DNA from: Arenicella sp.
GTDB lineage: Bacteria; Pseudomonadota; Gammaproteobacteria; Arenicellales; Arenicellaceae
Assembly: GCA_018677115.1 (NCBI GenBank)
Contig: JAHHOC010000454.1
Location: forward strand, 1-5,617
DNA length: 5,617 nt
Reading direction: 5' to 3'
The notes beneath the pieces are model-generated. The model did no database searches, was not told the origin of the DNA, and worked only from the letters and a program-made list of their open reading frames with translations. How positions within the stretch are numbered: position 1 is the first letter of the stretch; each line of letters opens with the position of its first letter. Below are positions 1-5,617 of the stretch, piece by piece. A program made the translations under genes and the position numbers.

Positions 1-403
1 CCCTGGAAGCAGACACGCCAGCATCCTCACCACCTGCAATCGGGTGTGCAAATACAAACTGACGCAATAATTCCGGACAATGTATTTTCAACTCCTGATA
101 CAAGGACGTCTTCACGCTGCCCACATCGGTGACCACAGCATCAGCACCGAGCTCCGGCTCAATTTGCTGTAGCAGTGGCAGCATAGCCTGCATAGGAGTC
201 GCCATCACCACTAAATCGGCACCACGCACTGCGGACTGAAGATCTGTTACGTCGTCGACCACATCCAGCTGCAGTGCCATCTGCCGGGACTTCTCCGAGC
301 GGCAAACACCAACCACGGTGTTTGCCAGCCGCTTTGTTCTCAATTCGCGGGCCAGGGAACCACCAAGCAGGCCGACACCGACAATTGCTACTTTACTGAA
401 CAT
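1..403 (-). CDS. tyrA: Prephenate/arogenate dehydrogenase TyrA, N-terminal part (cut by window edge)
   Basis: This enzyme performs the NAD(P)-dependent oxidative decarboxylation of prephenate (or arogenate) in cytosolic tyrosine synthesis. Only the first 134 residues are in the window; the 3' end lies beyond the left edge. My translation begins MFSKVAIVGVGLLGGSLA, a Rossmann dinucleotide-binding motif (GVGLLGG at residues 9-15). It continues to TDVGSVK (92-98) and HPIAGGEDAGV (120-130). The last two are signature TyrA segments: the His of HPIAG is the conserved catalytic His, and the Ser of GSVK contacts substrate in characterised homologues. No chorismate mutase domain precedes the Rossmann fold, so this is the monofunctional type rather than the enterobacterial fused T-protein. 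The second beta strand ends in VGVCRSEKS without the Asp expected of strictly NAD-specific enzymes, so NADP or mixed cofactor use is possible (inference). The start ATG is 14 bases after the pheA stop and has no strong Shine-Dalgarno sequence, which fits translational coupling. A fusion to aroA (EPSP synthase) downstream, as in pseudomonads, cannot be excluded. Confidence 0.93.
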   Translation of the reverse strand, partial: MFSKVAIVGVGLLGGSLARELRTKRLANTVVGVCRSEKSRQMALQLDVVDDVTDLQSAVRGADLVVMATPMQAMLPLLQQIEPELGADAVVTDVGSVKTSLYQELKIHCPELLRQFVFAHPIAGGEDAGVSASR

Positions 404-417
404 GATCTGGAGAGAGA

Positions 418-1548
418 CTACAAGGCTCCAACCGGGTAGGAACCAATCAATTTGAAAAAAGCGGATTTCGCCTCTAACTCGGCAAGCGCGGCACTGACCG
501 CAGGATCATCTTTGTGACCGCGCAGATCGATGAAAAACACATAGTCCCAGTTTGTCTGCCGCGATGGCCGGGACTCAATGCGCGTCATATCTACGCCGTG
601 CTCGTATAAAGGTCTTAACAAGTCGAACAGGGAGCCCACTTTATTCGGCGTCGAAACCATGATTGAAGTCTTATCATCACCACTGGCAGCAAAACTGTGA
701 TTACCAACAATCAAAAAGCGGGTTGTATTGTTTTTTTCATCTTCAATTCCGGCGGCAAGCGTATTGATACCGTATAACTTTGCCGCCATATCGCTGGCAA
801 TGGCCGCCGCCTGCGGATTTTCTGAGGCGATAACGGCGGCTTCGGCATTGCTGTTGGCAGAAATAATTTCTGCCTCAGGAATATAACGCTCCAGCCAGTT
901 GCGACATTGTGCCAGTGCCTGCGAATGGGCATATACTTTCTTGACAGCAGTTAAACCATCCGCATTGCTAAGCAGTTGGTGGCTGATGGGTAGTTGCACC
1001 TCACCACATACCTTCAGGTGTGAGGTAGCGAAACAGTCGAGGGTGTGAGTGATTACACCCTCGGTGGAATTCTCCACTGGAACCACCCCGAAATGCGCCT
1101 TGCCCTGTTCGACCACGCGAAACACATCAGCAATGGTCTTGACGTCCATGCTCTTTACCGCCTGGCCGAAATGCTTGATTACTGCAGCTTGCGTATAAGT
1201 GCCCGCAGGGCCAAGAAAAGACACTGTCATGGGCATTTCAGCGGCCAGTGAGGTGGACATGATTTCACGCATCAGACGCACCATTTCATCGTCGGAAACC
1301 ACGCCATCCAACTGTTCCCGCAACGCCTGATTGCGTTCGCGCACACGCCTCAACACCTGCGCTTCACGTTCCGGCCGATAAAAAGAATCATCTTCCCCAG
1401 AGGCTATTTTAACCTTGGCAATCTGACCGGCAATCAACACGCGCTGCTGAATCAACTGCTGGATCTGCTGATCGCATTGGTCAATTCTGTTACGCAGCTC
1501 GATCAGTTCCTCGCTGTCCGGCTGACGCTGGTGGTTATCTGCTGTCAT
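418..1548 (-). CDS. pheA: Bifunctional chorismate mutase / prephenate dehydratase (P-protein)
   Basis: This cytosolic enzyme converts chorismate to prephenate and then to phenylpyruvate, the committed branch to phenylalanine. The 376-residue protein has three domains in the usual order. An AroQ-type all-helical chorismate mutase spans about residues 13-104, with R19, R36, K45 and the YRPERE segment (57-62) in the positions of active-site residues. Prephenate dehydratase spans about 107-283, with VSFLGPAGTYTQAA (109-122), VVPVENSTEGVI (155-166) and the catalytic TTRF (275-278). A C-terminal ACT domain spans about 293-376. The Phe-binding ESRP motif is intact at 325-328. The partner GALV motif reads GSLF (305-308), so feedback inhibition by phenylalanine is expected but not proven. 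Length is normal for the fusion. The ATG lies 12 bases after the serA stop with no recognisable Shine-Dalgarno sequence. No earlier or later start fits better, so re-initiation from serA is likely. No Phe-rich leader peptide is visible, and regulation probably comes from the serC promoter plus allostery. Confidence 0.97.
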   Translation of the reverse strand: MTADNHQRQPDSEELIELRNRIDQCDQQIQQLIQQRVLIAGQIAKVKIASGEDDSFYRPEREAQVLRRVRERNQALREQLDGVVSDDEMVRLMREIMSTSLAAEMPMTVSFLGPAGTYTQAAVIKHFGQAVKSMDVKTIADVFRVVEQGKAHFGVVPVENSTEGVITHTLDCFATSHLKVCGEVQLPISHQLLSNADGLTAVKKVYAHSQALAQCRNWLERYIPEAEIISANSNAEAAVIASENPQAAAIASDMAAKLYGINTLAAGIEDEKNNTTRFLIVGNHSFAASGDDKTSIMVSTPNKVGSLFDLLRPLYEHGVDMTRIESRPSRQTNWDYVFFIDLRGHKDDPAVSAALAELEAKSAFFKLIGSYPVGAL

Positions 1549-1560
1549 GGATAAAACAAT

Positions 1561-2724
1561 TTAGATTGCACGGGCTAGCATAATACCTTCTATCGAACGG
1601 ATAGTATCAACCACCGCTGCGGGAATCTCACTGTCTACATCGACAATGGTATAAGCAATATCCCCACGCGACTGATTAATCATATCGTGAATATTCAAAT
1701 CCGCATCAGCAAGAATAGTCGATATCTGCCCCACCATATTCGGAACATTTGCATTGCAGATGACCAGCCGATAGTCCGATCCACGCGGCATGCTGACATT
1801 CGGGAAGTTGACCGAGTTCACTATGTTGCCGGTTTCCAGGTATGACTTGACCTGCTCCGCGACCATGATTGCGCAATTGTCCTCTGCCTCGGCGGTAGAC
1901 GCTCCCAGATGTGGCAAACCGACTACCTTAGACGACTGCTTGGTGCGGTTGTTGGGGAAATCAGTCACGTAACAGGCCAGTTTACCCGCATCGAGGGCAT
2001 CACATACCGCCTCATCATTGATGATTCCACCCCGTGCCAGGTTAATGATCACGGCATTACTCTTCAATTTTCCTACGTTTTGGGTATTGATCATATCCCT
2101 TGTGGCATCGATCAACGGTACATGGACCGTAAGAAAATCAACTTTTGGCAACATTTCATCGACACTGCCGGCGTTTTTCACATCGGATGATAATTCCCAT
2201 GCACCCGCCACCGTCAAACCGGGGTCGAAACCGACCACGTTCATACCAAGGTCAAGACAGGTATTGGCAACCATCCGGCCGATGGCACCCAGTCCGACCA
2301 CGCCAATAGTTTTGCCGGGCAATTCATATCCGGCAAATTTTTTCTTGCCGGCTTCAACCAGTTTGGAAAGCTCAGCGTCATCCCCGCTCAACTCATCGGT
2401 GTAGTGGATTGCCTGACCCAGGTTGCGTGCCGCCAGGAACAAACTGGCAATCACCAGTTCCTTAACAGCATTGGCATTTGCGCCCGGTGCGTTGAATACC
2501 GGTACTCCCGCTGCGCTCATTCGTTGCAGCGGAATATTATTCACCCCGGCGCCGGCCCGCCCAACCGCTTTTAACGATTCAGGTATGTCCATATCATGCA
2601 TCTTGTAGGAACGCAGGATAATGGCGTCCGGAGACTGTTCATCATCCGATATGGTGTAATCGGCGGCCGGGAACCTGGTAAGACCGGCCGGTGAAATATT
2701 ATTCAGGGTGAGTATTTTGTACAT
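1561..2724 (-). CDS. serA: D-3-phosphoglycerate dehydrogenase with ACT domain
   Basis: The predicted reaction is NAD-dependent oxidation of 3-phosphoglycerate to 3-phosphohydroxypyruvate, the first step of serine synthesis, which feeds SerC encoded just upstream. The 387 residues begin with a substrate-binding half containing GRAGAGVNNI (55-64), followed by the NAD-binding Rossmann motif VGLGAIGR (143-150) with the acidic residue D167 in GFDP. Catalytic-core landmarks are NLARGGIIND (228-237, Arg at 231) and LPHLGAST (270-277, His at 272). A C-terminal ACT domain (about 318-387) has NANVPNMVGQIS (324-335), the equivalent of the serine-sensing segment in E. coli SerA, so feedback by serine is plausible. 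It is slightly shorter than E. coli SerA (410). The active-site Glu expected about 29 residues after the Arg is not obvious: that stretch reads VTDFPNNRTKQSS. The VTDFP sequence, from memory, also occurs in a branch of annotated SerA proteins, so I still favour SerA over another D-2-hydroxyacid dehydrogenase. It sits 44 bases after serC and 12 before pheA. Confidence 0.92.
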   Translation of the reverse strand: MYKILTLNNISPAGLTRFPAADYTISDDEQSPDAIILRSYKMHDMDIPESLKAVGRAGAGVNNIPLQRMSAAGVPVFNAPGANANAVKELVIASLFLAARNLGQAIHYTDELSGDDAELSKLVEAGKKKFAGYELPGKTIGVVGLGAIGRMVANTCLDLGMNVVGFDPGLTVAGAWELSSDVKNAGSVDEMLPKVDFLTVHVPLIDATRDMINTQNVGKLKSNAVIINLARGGIINDEAVCDALDAGKLACYVTDFPNNRTKQSSKVVGLPHLGASTAEAEDNCAIMVAEQVKSYLETGNIVNSVNFPNVSMPRGSDYRLVICNANVPNMVGQISTILADADLNIHDMINQSRGDIAYTIVDVDSEIPAAVVDTIRSIEGIMLARAI

Positions 2725-2768
2725 CGGAAACTTTTGCTCTGGTTACACTTGGATTGATCGGTGAATAG

Positions 2769-3851
2769 CTACGAATTGGCTGCCTTAAAAGATTGCATGA
2801 AATCAATCAGGGCATCGACAGCGTCCATGCCCATCGCATTGTAAATACTGGCACGCATGCCACCGACAGAACGGTGGCCCTTGAGTGCATGCAGACCCGC
2901 ACTTTGCGATTGGCTAAGAAAATCGTTATCCAGCGAATCGTCGCGCAGGATGAATGGCACATTCATCCACGATCGGTTGTCCACCGCCACCGGATTGGTA
3001 TAAAAGCCGTCGGATTGGTCTATATAACCATAGAGCTTATCGGCTTTGGCACGGTTTAACTCGGCCATGGCAGCTACCCCACCCTGTTTCTTCAACCAAT
3101 GAAATACCTTACCGGCAAGGTACCAGGCAAAGGTTGGAGGTGTATTGCTCATCGAATCACTGTCTGCCATGACCTGGTAGTCCATCAAGCGTGGTTCATC
3201 TGCGGGAAATCCTCCGATCAGGTCATCGCGGACAATCACAATTGTCAGACCCGCCGGACCGATGTTTTTCTGTGCACCGGCATAGATGAGCCCGAATTTG
3301 GACACGTCGATTGGACGCGAAAGGATGGTAGATGATAAATCCGCACAAATTGGTACTTCTGTATCGGGCAACCATGAAAACTCGACCCCGGCAATGGTCT
3401 CGTTGGGGGTTATATGCAGATAGGCAGCAGCATCACCGCACCGCCACTGTTCGAACGCCGGCACATGCTTATAGCCCTCTTCTGATGTGTCACAAACTAC
3501 ATTTACATTGCCAAACCGCTGCGCATCTGCGATTGCCTTTTTCGACCAGTGCCCAGTATGGGCATAGTCGGCGCTACCGCCCCGCCCCATCAGGTTAAGT
3601 GGAATCGCAGAAAACTGCATGGTTGCCCCGCCCTGCAGGAATAACACACGGTAGTTTTCAGGAATGGACAGCAAATCACGCAAGTCCTGTTCGGCCTGGG
3701 CGGCAGCCTGCATGAACGGTTTGCCACGGTGAGACACCTCCATGACAGAGGCACCGGTTCCACCCCATTCAAGTATTTCTGCCTGTACCTCCTTGAGCAC
3801 GGCCTCAGGCAGCGCTGCCGGACCGGCACTAAAATTGTATATACGACTCAT
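2769..3851 (-). CDS. serC: Phosphoserine aminotransferase
   Basis: This PLP enzyme transaminates 3-phosphohydroxypyruvate with glutamate to phosphoserine. In many bacteria it also transaminates 3-hydroxy-4-phosphohydroxythreonine in pyridoxal phosphate synthesis. From the chosen start the protein has 360 residues (E. coli 362) and begins MSRIYNFSAGPAALP. Visible landmarks are GGATMQF (74-80), AHTGHWSKK (97-105) with the PLP-stacking Trp at 102, ADLSS (170-174) with the pyridine-N-binding Asp at 171, and YAGAQKNIGPAG (190-201) with the Schiff-base Lys at 195. NTPPTF (236-241) contributes a phosphate contact from the other subunit, and GHRSVGGMRAS (325-335) carries the substrate-binding His/Arg pair and R333. 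A GTG at 3908 would add 19 residues, but it lies at or upstream of the predicted transcription start and has no family counterpart, so the ATG is preferred. It is the first gene of the serC-serA-pheA-tyrA operon. Confidence 0.97.
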   Translation of the reverse strand: MSRIYNFSAGPAALPEAVLKEVQAEILEWGGTGASVMEVSHRGKPFMQAAAQAEQDLRDLLSIPENYRVLFLQGGATMQFSAIPLNLMGRGGSADYAHTGHWSKKAIADAQRFGNVNVVCDTSEEGYKHVPAFEQWRCGDAAAYLHITPNETIAGVEFSWLPDTEVPICADLSSTILSRPIDVSKFGLIYAGAQKNIGPAGLTIVIVRDDLIGGFPADEPRLMDYQVMADSDSMSNTPPTFAWYLAGKVFHWLKKQGGVAAMAELNRAKADKLYGYIDQSDGFYTNPVAVDNRSWMNVPFILRDDSLDNDFLSQSQSAGLHALKGHRSVGGMRASIYNAMGMDAVDALIDFMQSFKAANS

Positions 3852-3883
3852 GATTGTTCTGGATTTATGCGGTGCCTGACTCA

Positions 3884-3906
3884 GTCCGCCAACCACTTCT
3901 GCGGAC
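3884..3906 (-). other. Short GC-rich inverted repeat in the serC leader
   Basis: On the minus strand GTCCGC (3906-3901) and GCGGAC (3889-3884) are exact inverse complements separated by 11 bases, able to form a 6-bp hairpin in the RNA. A second, outer pairing of CCTG (3911-3908) with CAGG (3878-3875) is possible, but its first arm lies upstream of the predicted transcription start. No T-run follows, so this is not an intrinsic terminator by itself. It could be an operator half-site pair, a leader structure or chance. A 6-bp match in a 155-base gap is only mildly surprising. Confidence 0.35.
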
Positions 3907-3911
3907 ACAGG

Positions 3912-3939
3912 ATTTTGGGAATGCGATATTTTATGTCAA
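3912..3939 (-). promoter_or_regulatory. Predicted sigma70 promoter of the serC operon
   Basis: On the minus strand a perfect -35 hexamer TTGACA (3939-3934) is followed after 16 bases by CAAAAT (3917-3912), which matches four of six bases of the -10 consensus. Transcription would start near 3905, giving a leader of about 54 bases before the serC ATG. The site lies in the only sizeable non-coding gap of the window and precedes a four-gene operon, which supports it. The -10 is imperfect and the spacer is one base short of the optimum, so this remains a prediction. Confidence 0.6.
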
Positions 3940-4006
3940 GGCAGTAAGCATTGGAACCGCCGTGCCGGACATTAATCGTTTGATTCGCCCTTTTCGTCCG
4001 ATTGAA

Positions 4007-5158
4007 TTATTTACGATCAAGCAATACCTTTGCCAACGCCGTTTTGACTTCACGTATTACCCGCTCGACCTGGAAATCCTGCATGCCCGCCCAGATCGGT
4101 AATCGAACCAGGCAGCTGCTCACCCTATCGGTAACGGGCAGATTTCCGACTGCTCTTCCGAACTTTTTCCCAGCTGGTGAAGAGTGCAGCGGAATGTAAT
4201 GGAACACTGCCCTGATATCCTTTTCCTTGAGCAACTCGAGCAATTTTTGCCGCGACTTCTGGCTCTTCAATATGATATAGAACATGTGCGCATTGTGCTC
4301 AACATACTCAGGTATCACCGGTCGATTTAGATAACCCTGCGCCTCCAATTCTTCTAATTCACTATTATATCGCTCCCAGATTTCCATGCGTGCGGCGGTA
4401 ATTTCCTGTGCCTGTTGCATTTGAGCCAGGAGAAATGCAGCGGTTATTTCACTCGGCAGATAAGATGATCCAATATCTTGCCAGGTGTATTTATCTACTT
4501 CACCGCGGAAAAATTGCCGCCGGTTTGTGCCCTTCTCCCAGATAATCTCGGCGCGGTCGACAAAATCCGCATTGTTCACCAACAGGGAGCCACCCTCGCC
4601 CGATATCAGGTTTTTTGTATCGTGGTAACTGAAAGCTCCAAGATCACCAATCCCTCCCACGGCTTTGCCCTTATAACTAGACATCACGCCCTGCGCCGCA
4701 TCTTCAATCACGCGCAGATTATACTTGGCTGCGATTGACATGATCTCATCCATAGCACATGCCACGCCAGCATAGTGAACTACCGCAATTGCCTTGGTTT
4801 TAGCAGTAATCGCATCCTCAATGAGGTTTTCATCAATATTCTGGGTGTCGGGCCGTATATCTACAAATACCGGGACCGCGCCTCGTAATACAAAGGCATT
4901 TGCAGTTGAGACAAATGTGTAGGAAGGCATTATTACTTCGTCGCCCGGCTGAACATCAATCAGAAGTGCAGACATCTCCAAAGCCGAAGTACAGGAAGTA
5001 GTGAGCAATACTTTTTGGCATCCGGTCTGGTTTTCGATAAGGGCCTGGCACTGTCTGGTAAAAGAACCGTCCCCGGACAATTTACCGTTAACCAATGCCT
5101 GCTCAATGTTATCCAGTTCGTTGCCGGTCAGGAATGGGGAATTAAACCTTATAGTCAT
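4007..5158 (-). CDS. wecE: dTDP-4-amino-4,6-dideoxygalactose transaminase (WecE/RffA-like)
   Basis: This is a PLP-dependent sugar aminotransferase of the DegT/DnrJ/EryC1/StrS family. WecE converts dTDP-4-keto-6-deoxyglucose with glutamate to dTDP-Fuc4N, a precursor of enterobacterial common antigen and some O-antigens. The 383 residues (E. coli 376) track WecE closely: NGKLSGDGSFTRQCQ near the N-terminus, SCTSALEM (55-62), PGDEVIMPSYTFVSTANAF (71-89), VHYAGVAC (127-134), VIEDAAQGVMSSYKG (150-164) with the PLP-binding Asp at 153, and FSYHDTKNLISGEGG (176-190) with the Schiff-base Lys at 182. GEVDKYTWQDIGSSYLPSE, NAHMFYI and AVFHYIPLHSSPAG follow. These fit WecE better than the 3-aminotransferases FdtB/QdtB. 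A GGA about 8 bases before the ATG is a weak ribosome site. It is 14 bases after the SMR gene and apparently ends the sugar cluster, with no other enterobacterial common antigen gene visible. The exact sugar product is inferred from similarity. Confidence 0.93.
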   Translation of the reverse strand: MTIRFNSPFLTGNELDNIEQALVNGKLSGDGSFTRQCQALIENQTGCQKVLLTTSCTSALEMSALLIDVQPGDEVIMPSYTFVSTANAFVLRGAVPVFVDIRPDTQNIDENLIEDAITAKTKAIAVVHYAGVACAMDEIMSIAAKYNLRVIEDAAQGVMSSYKGKAVGGIGDLGAFSYHDTKNLISGEGGSLLVNNADFVDRAEIIWEKGTNRRQFFRGEVDKYTWQDIGSSYLPSEITAAFLLAQMQQAQEITAARMEIWERYNSELEELEAQGYLNRPVIPEYVEHNAHMFYIILKSQKSRQKLLELLKEKDIRAVFHYIPLHSSPAGKKFGRAVGNLPVTDRVSSCLVRLPIWAGMQDFQVERVIREVKTALAKVLLDRK

Positions 5159-5172
5159 AGATATATTCCAAA

Positions 5173-5487
5173 CTATGCAGCGTAAAGAACCACGCCGCTG
5201 ATAATGAAAGCCATGGAAATGAAATGATGCCTGGTTAACTGCTCCTTAAGGAATGCCCAAGACAAAAACAAAATCATGATGTGTGTGAGGGCGGTGCTCA
5301 TATATACCGTGCCGATACCTATAGATTGAAGTGCCCAGTAAATAAACAAAGGCACTGAAATGAAACAACCAATTGCCAATAATACATAGCGACTGCTGTT
5401 CTTCAAATAATATAATTTGAAGAAAAACTGGCCCAGTGCTGTGAACAGCAGACCGACAAACAACACAATCCACGGTATCGCGCTCAT
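5173..5487 (-). CDS. SMR/EmrE-fold small membrane protein, ArnE-like putative lipid-linked sugar flippase subunit
   Basis: This is a 104-residue, very hydrophobic inner-membrane protein with four predicted helices at about residues 4-22, 33-53, 58-79 and 87-103, the standard SMR size and topology. Helix 3 and the following loop (GIGTVYMSTALTHI, LSWAFLKEQLT) resemble the GIAYA...LLSW segment of EmrE, and the C-terminus keeps the IISGVVL pattern of helix 4. In helix 1 the segment FTALGQFFFK aligns with the stretch around EmrE Glu14, but the Glu position is Thr16, so proton-coupled drug export of the EmrE type is unlikely. The ALGQ...K pattern recalls ArnE, a subunit of the aminoarabinose-undecaprenol flippase. 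With a sugar transaminase 14 bases downstream, I infer a role in moving a lipid-linked (amino)sugar across the membrane. ArnE works with ArnF; any partner would lie outside the window. A longer reading from 5562 adds 25 polar residues that overlap the upstream gene and was rejected. Confidence 0.8.
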   Translation of the reverse strand: MSAIPWIVLFVGLLFTALGQFFFKLYYLKNSSRYVLLAIGCFISVPLFIYWALQSIGIGTVYMSTALTHIMILFLSWAFLKEQLTRHHFISMAFIISGVVLYAA

Positions 5488-5489
5488 AT

Positions 5490-5496
5490 CCCTCTC
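5490..5496 (-). promoter_or_regulatory. Ribosome binding site of the SMR gene
   Basis: The minus strand reads GAGAGGG immediately before AT and the ATG at 5487. It is a purine-rich Shine-Dalgarno match with short spacing. It favours this ATG over the in-frame ATG at 5562, which lies inside the upstream coding region. Confidence 0.55.
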
Positions 5497-5521
5497 ATTT
5501 GCATCTAAGTTGTACCGGGAA

Positions 5522-5617
5522 TTATTTCGATTTCTTGGCGACAGCCAGGCAGCTGGTGCCAAACCGAATGGGTTTTCGCTGGCGAATTTTTGCCGTCTCG
5601 CTGGATAATAACTTCAT
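5522..5617 (-). CDS. C-terminal end of an upstream gene, possibly a class I methyltransferase (partial)
   Basis: The minus strand is open from the window edge to a TAA at 5522-5524, giving 31 residues that end in RFGTSCLAVAKKSK. The edge codon is ATG, but it is probably internal; the 5' part lies beyond the window. A basic stretch followed by a short strand-like segment ending in LAVAKK is common at the C-terminus of class I SAM-dependent methyltransferases, where the last beta strand of the sheet ends in a similar way. Such genes are frequent in sugar-modification clusters. With so few residues this is a guess; a glycosyltransferase or other enzyme is also possible. That it is coding is supported by the same strand and a 34-base gap to the SMR gene. 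Confidence 0.45.
   Translation of the reverse strand: MKLLSSETAKIRQRKPIRFGTSCLAVAKKSK

Noticed and set aside
2018..2404. 128-codon open frame on the plus strand inside serA
   Set aside because: It is antisense to a clearly conserved gene, has no recognisable domain, and is readily explained as a shadow of serA codon usage. The other plus-strand frames in the window were rejected for the same reason.
3884..3906. serC leader hairpin as an attenuator or terminator
   Set aside because: No T-run follows, no competing antiterminator stem is evident, and no short leader peptide rich in Ser, Phe or Tyr codons is visible.
3852..3908. GTG start at 3908 lengthening SerC by 19 residues
   Set aside because: It lies at or upstream of the predicted transcription start; SerC proteins begin at the MSRIYNFSAGP position and the ATG at 3851 gives a normal 360 residues.
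3966..4000. CGGAC...GTCCG inverted repeat just after wecE as a terminator
   Set aside because: The stem is only 5 bp with a loop of about 25 bases and no T-run follows, so it does not look like an intrinsic terminator.
5488..5562. Upstream in-frame ATG (5562) extending the SMR protein by 25 residues
   Set aside because: The extension is polar, has no SMR counterpart, overlaps the upstream coding end in another frame, and a good ribosome site sits before the ATG at 5487.
4007..5617. Complete enterobacterial common antigen locus
   Set aside because: Only a wecE-like gene is present; no wecA, wecB/C, rmlA, wecF, wzxE or wzyE is visible in the window.
1..5617. Mobile elements, attachment sites, CRISPR arrays, tRNA or rRNA genes
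   Set aside because: No transposase, integrase, terminal repeats, regularly spaced repeats or RNA-gene-like segments were seen on either strand; nearly all the sequence is accounted for by the six genes.

Overview
The window is a stretch of proteobacterial chromosome, most likely gammaproteobacterial. This is judged from an AroQ-type chorismate mutase/prephenate dehydratase fusion, a serC-pheA-tyrA gene order typical of beta- and gammaproteobacteria, and a transaminase closely resembling E. coli WecE. I cannot name the genus. Every supported gene is on the minus strand, so transcription runs from high to low coordinates, and the window is almost entirely coding.

Region A (5617 down to 4007) looks like the end of a cell-surface sugar cluster. 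It starts with the last 31 residues of an upstream gene, possibly a class I methyltransferase. Next is a 104-residue four-helix membrane protein of the SMR/EmrE fold that looks more like the ArnE-type lipid-linked sugar flippases than a drug pump. Last is a complete WecE/RffA-like dTDP-4-amino-4,6-dideoxygalactose transaminase. Gaps of 34 and 14 bases suggest one transcript that makes, and perhaps translocates, an amino-deoxysugar.

The 155-base gap at 3852-4006 separates the two regions. It holds a good sigma70-like promoter (TTGACA, 16-base spacer, CAAAAT) and, just after the predicted transcription start, a 6-bp GC-rich hairpin in the leader of the next operon. I see no convincing terminator after the transaminase gene.

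Region B (3851 down to 1, running off the left edge) is a tight amino-acid operon: serC (phosphoserine aminotransferase), serA (3-phosphoglycerate dehydrogenase with a C-terminal ACT domain), pheA (bifunctional P-protein) and tyrA (prephenate/arogenate dehydrogenase, cut at residue 134). Gaps are 44, 12 and 14 bases. SerA and SerC carry out the first two committed steps of serine synthesis. PheA and TyrA take chorismate and prephenate towards phenylalanine and tyrosine. The order is a variant of the well-known serC-pheA-hisC-tyrA-aroA arrangement, with serA inserted and no hisC between pheA and tyrA.

I found no RNA genes, mobile elements, CRISPR arrays or broken genes, and no clear sign of a wholly new system. 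The points most worth a second look are the sugar-cluster fragment with its unusual SMR protein, the unusual SerA active-site loop and the promoter/leader hairpin of the serC operon.
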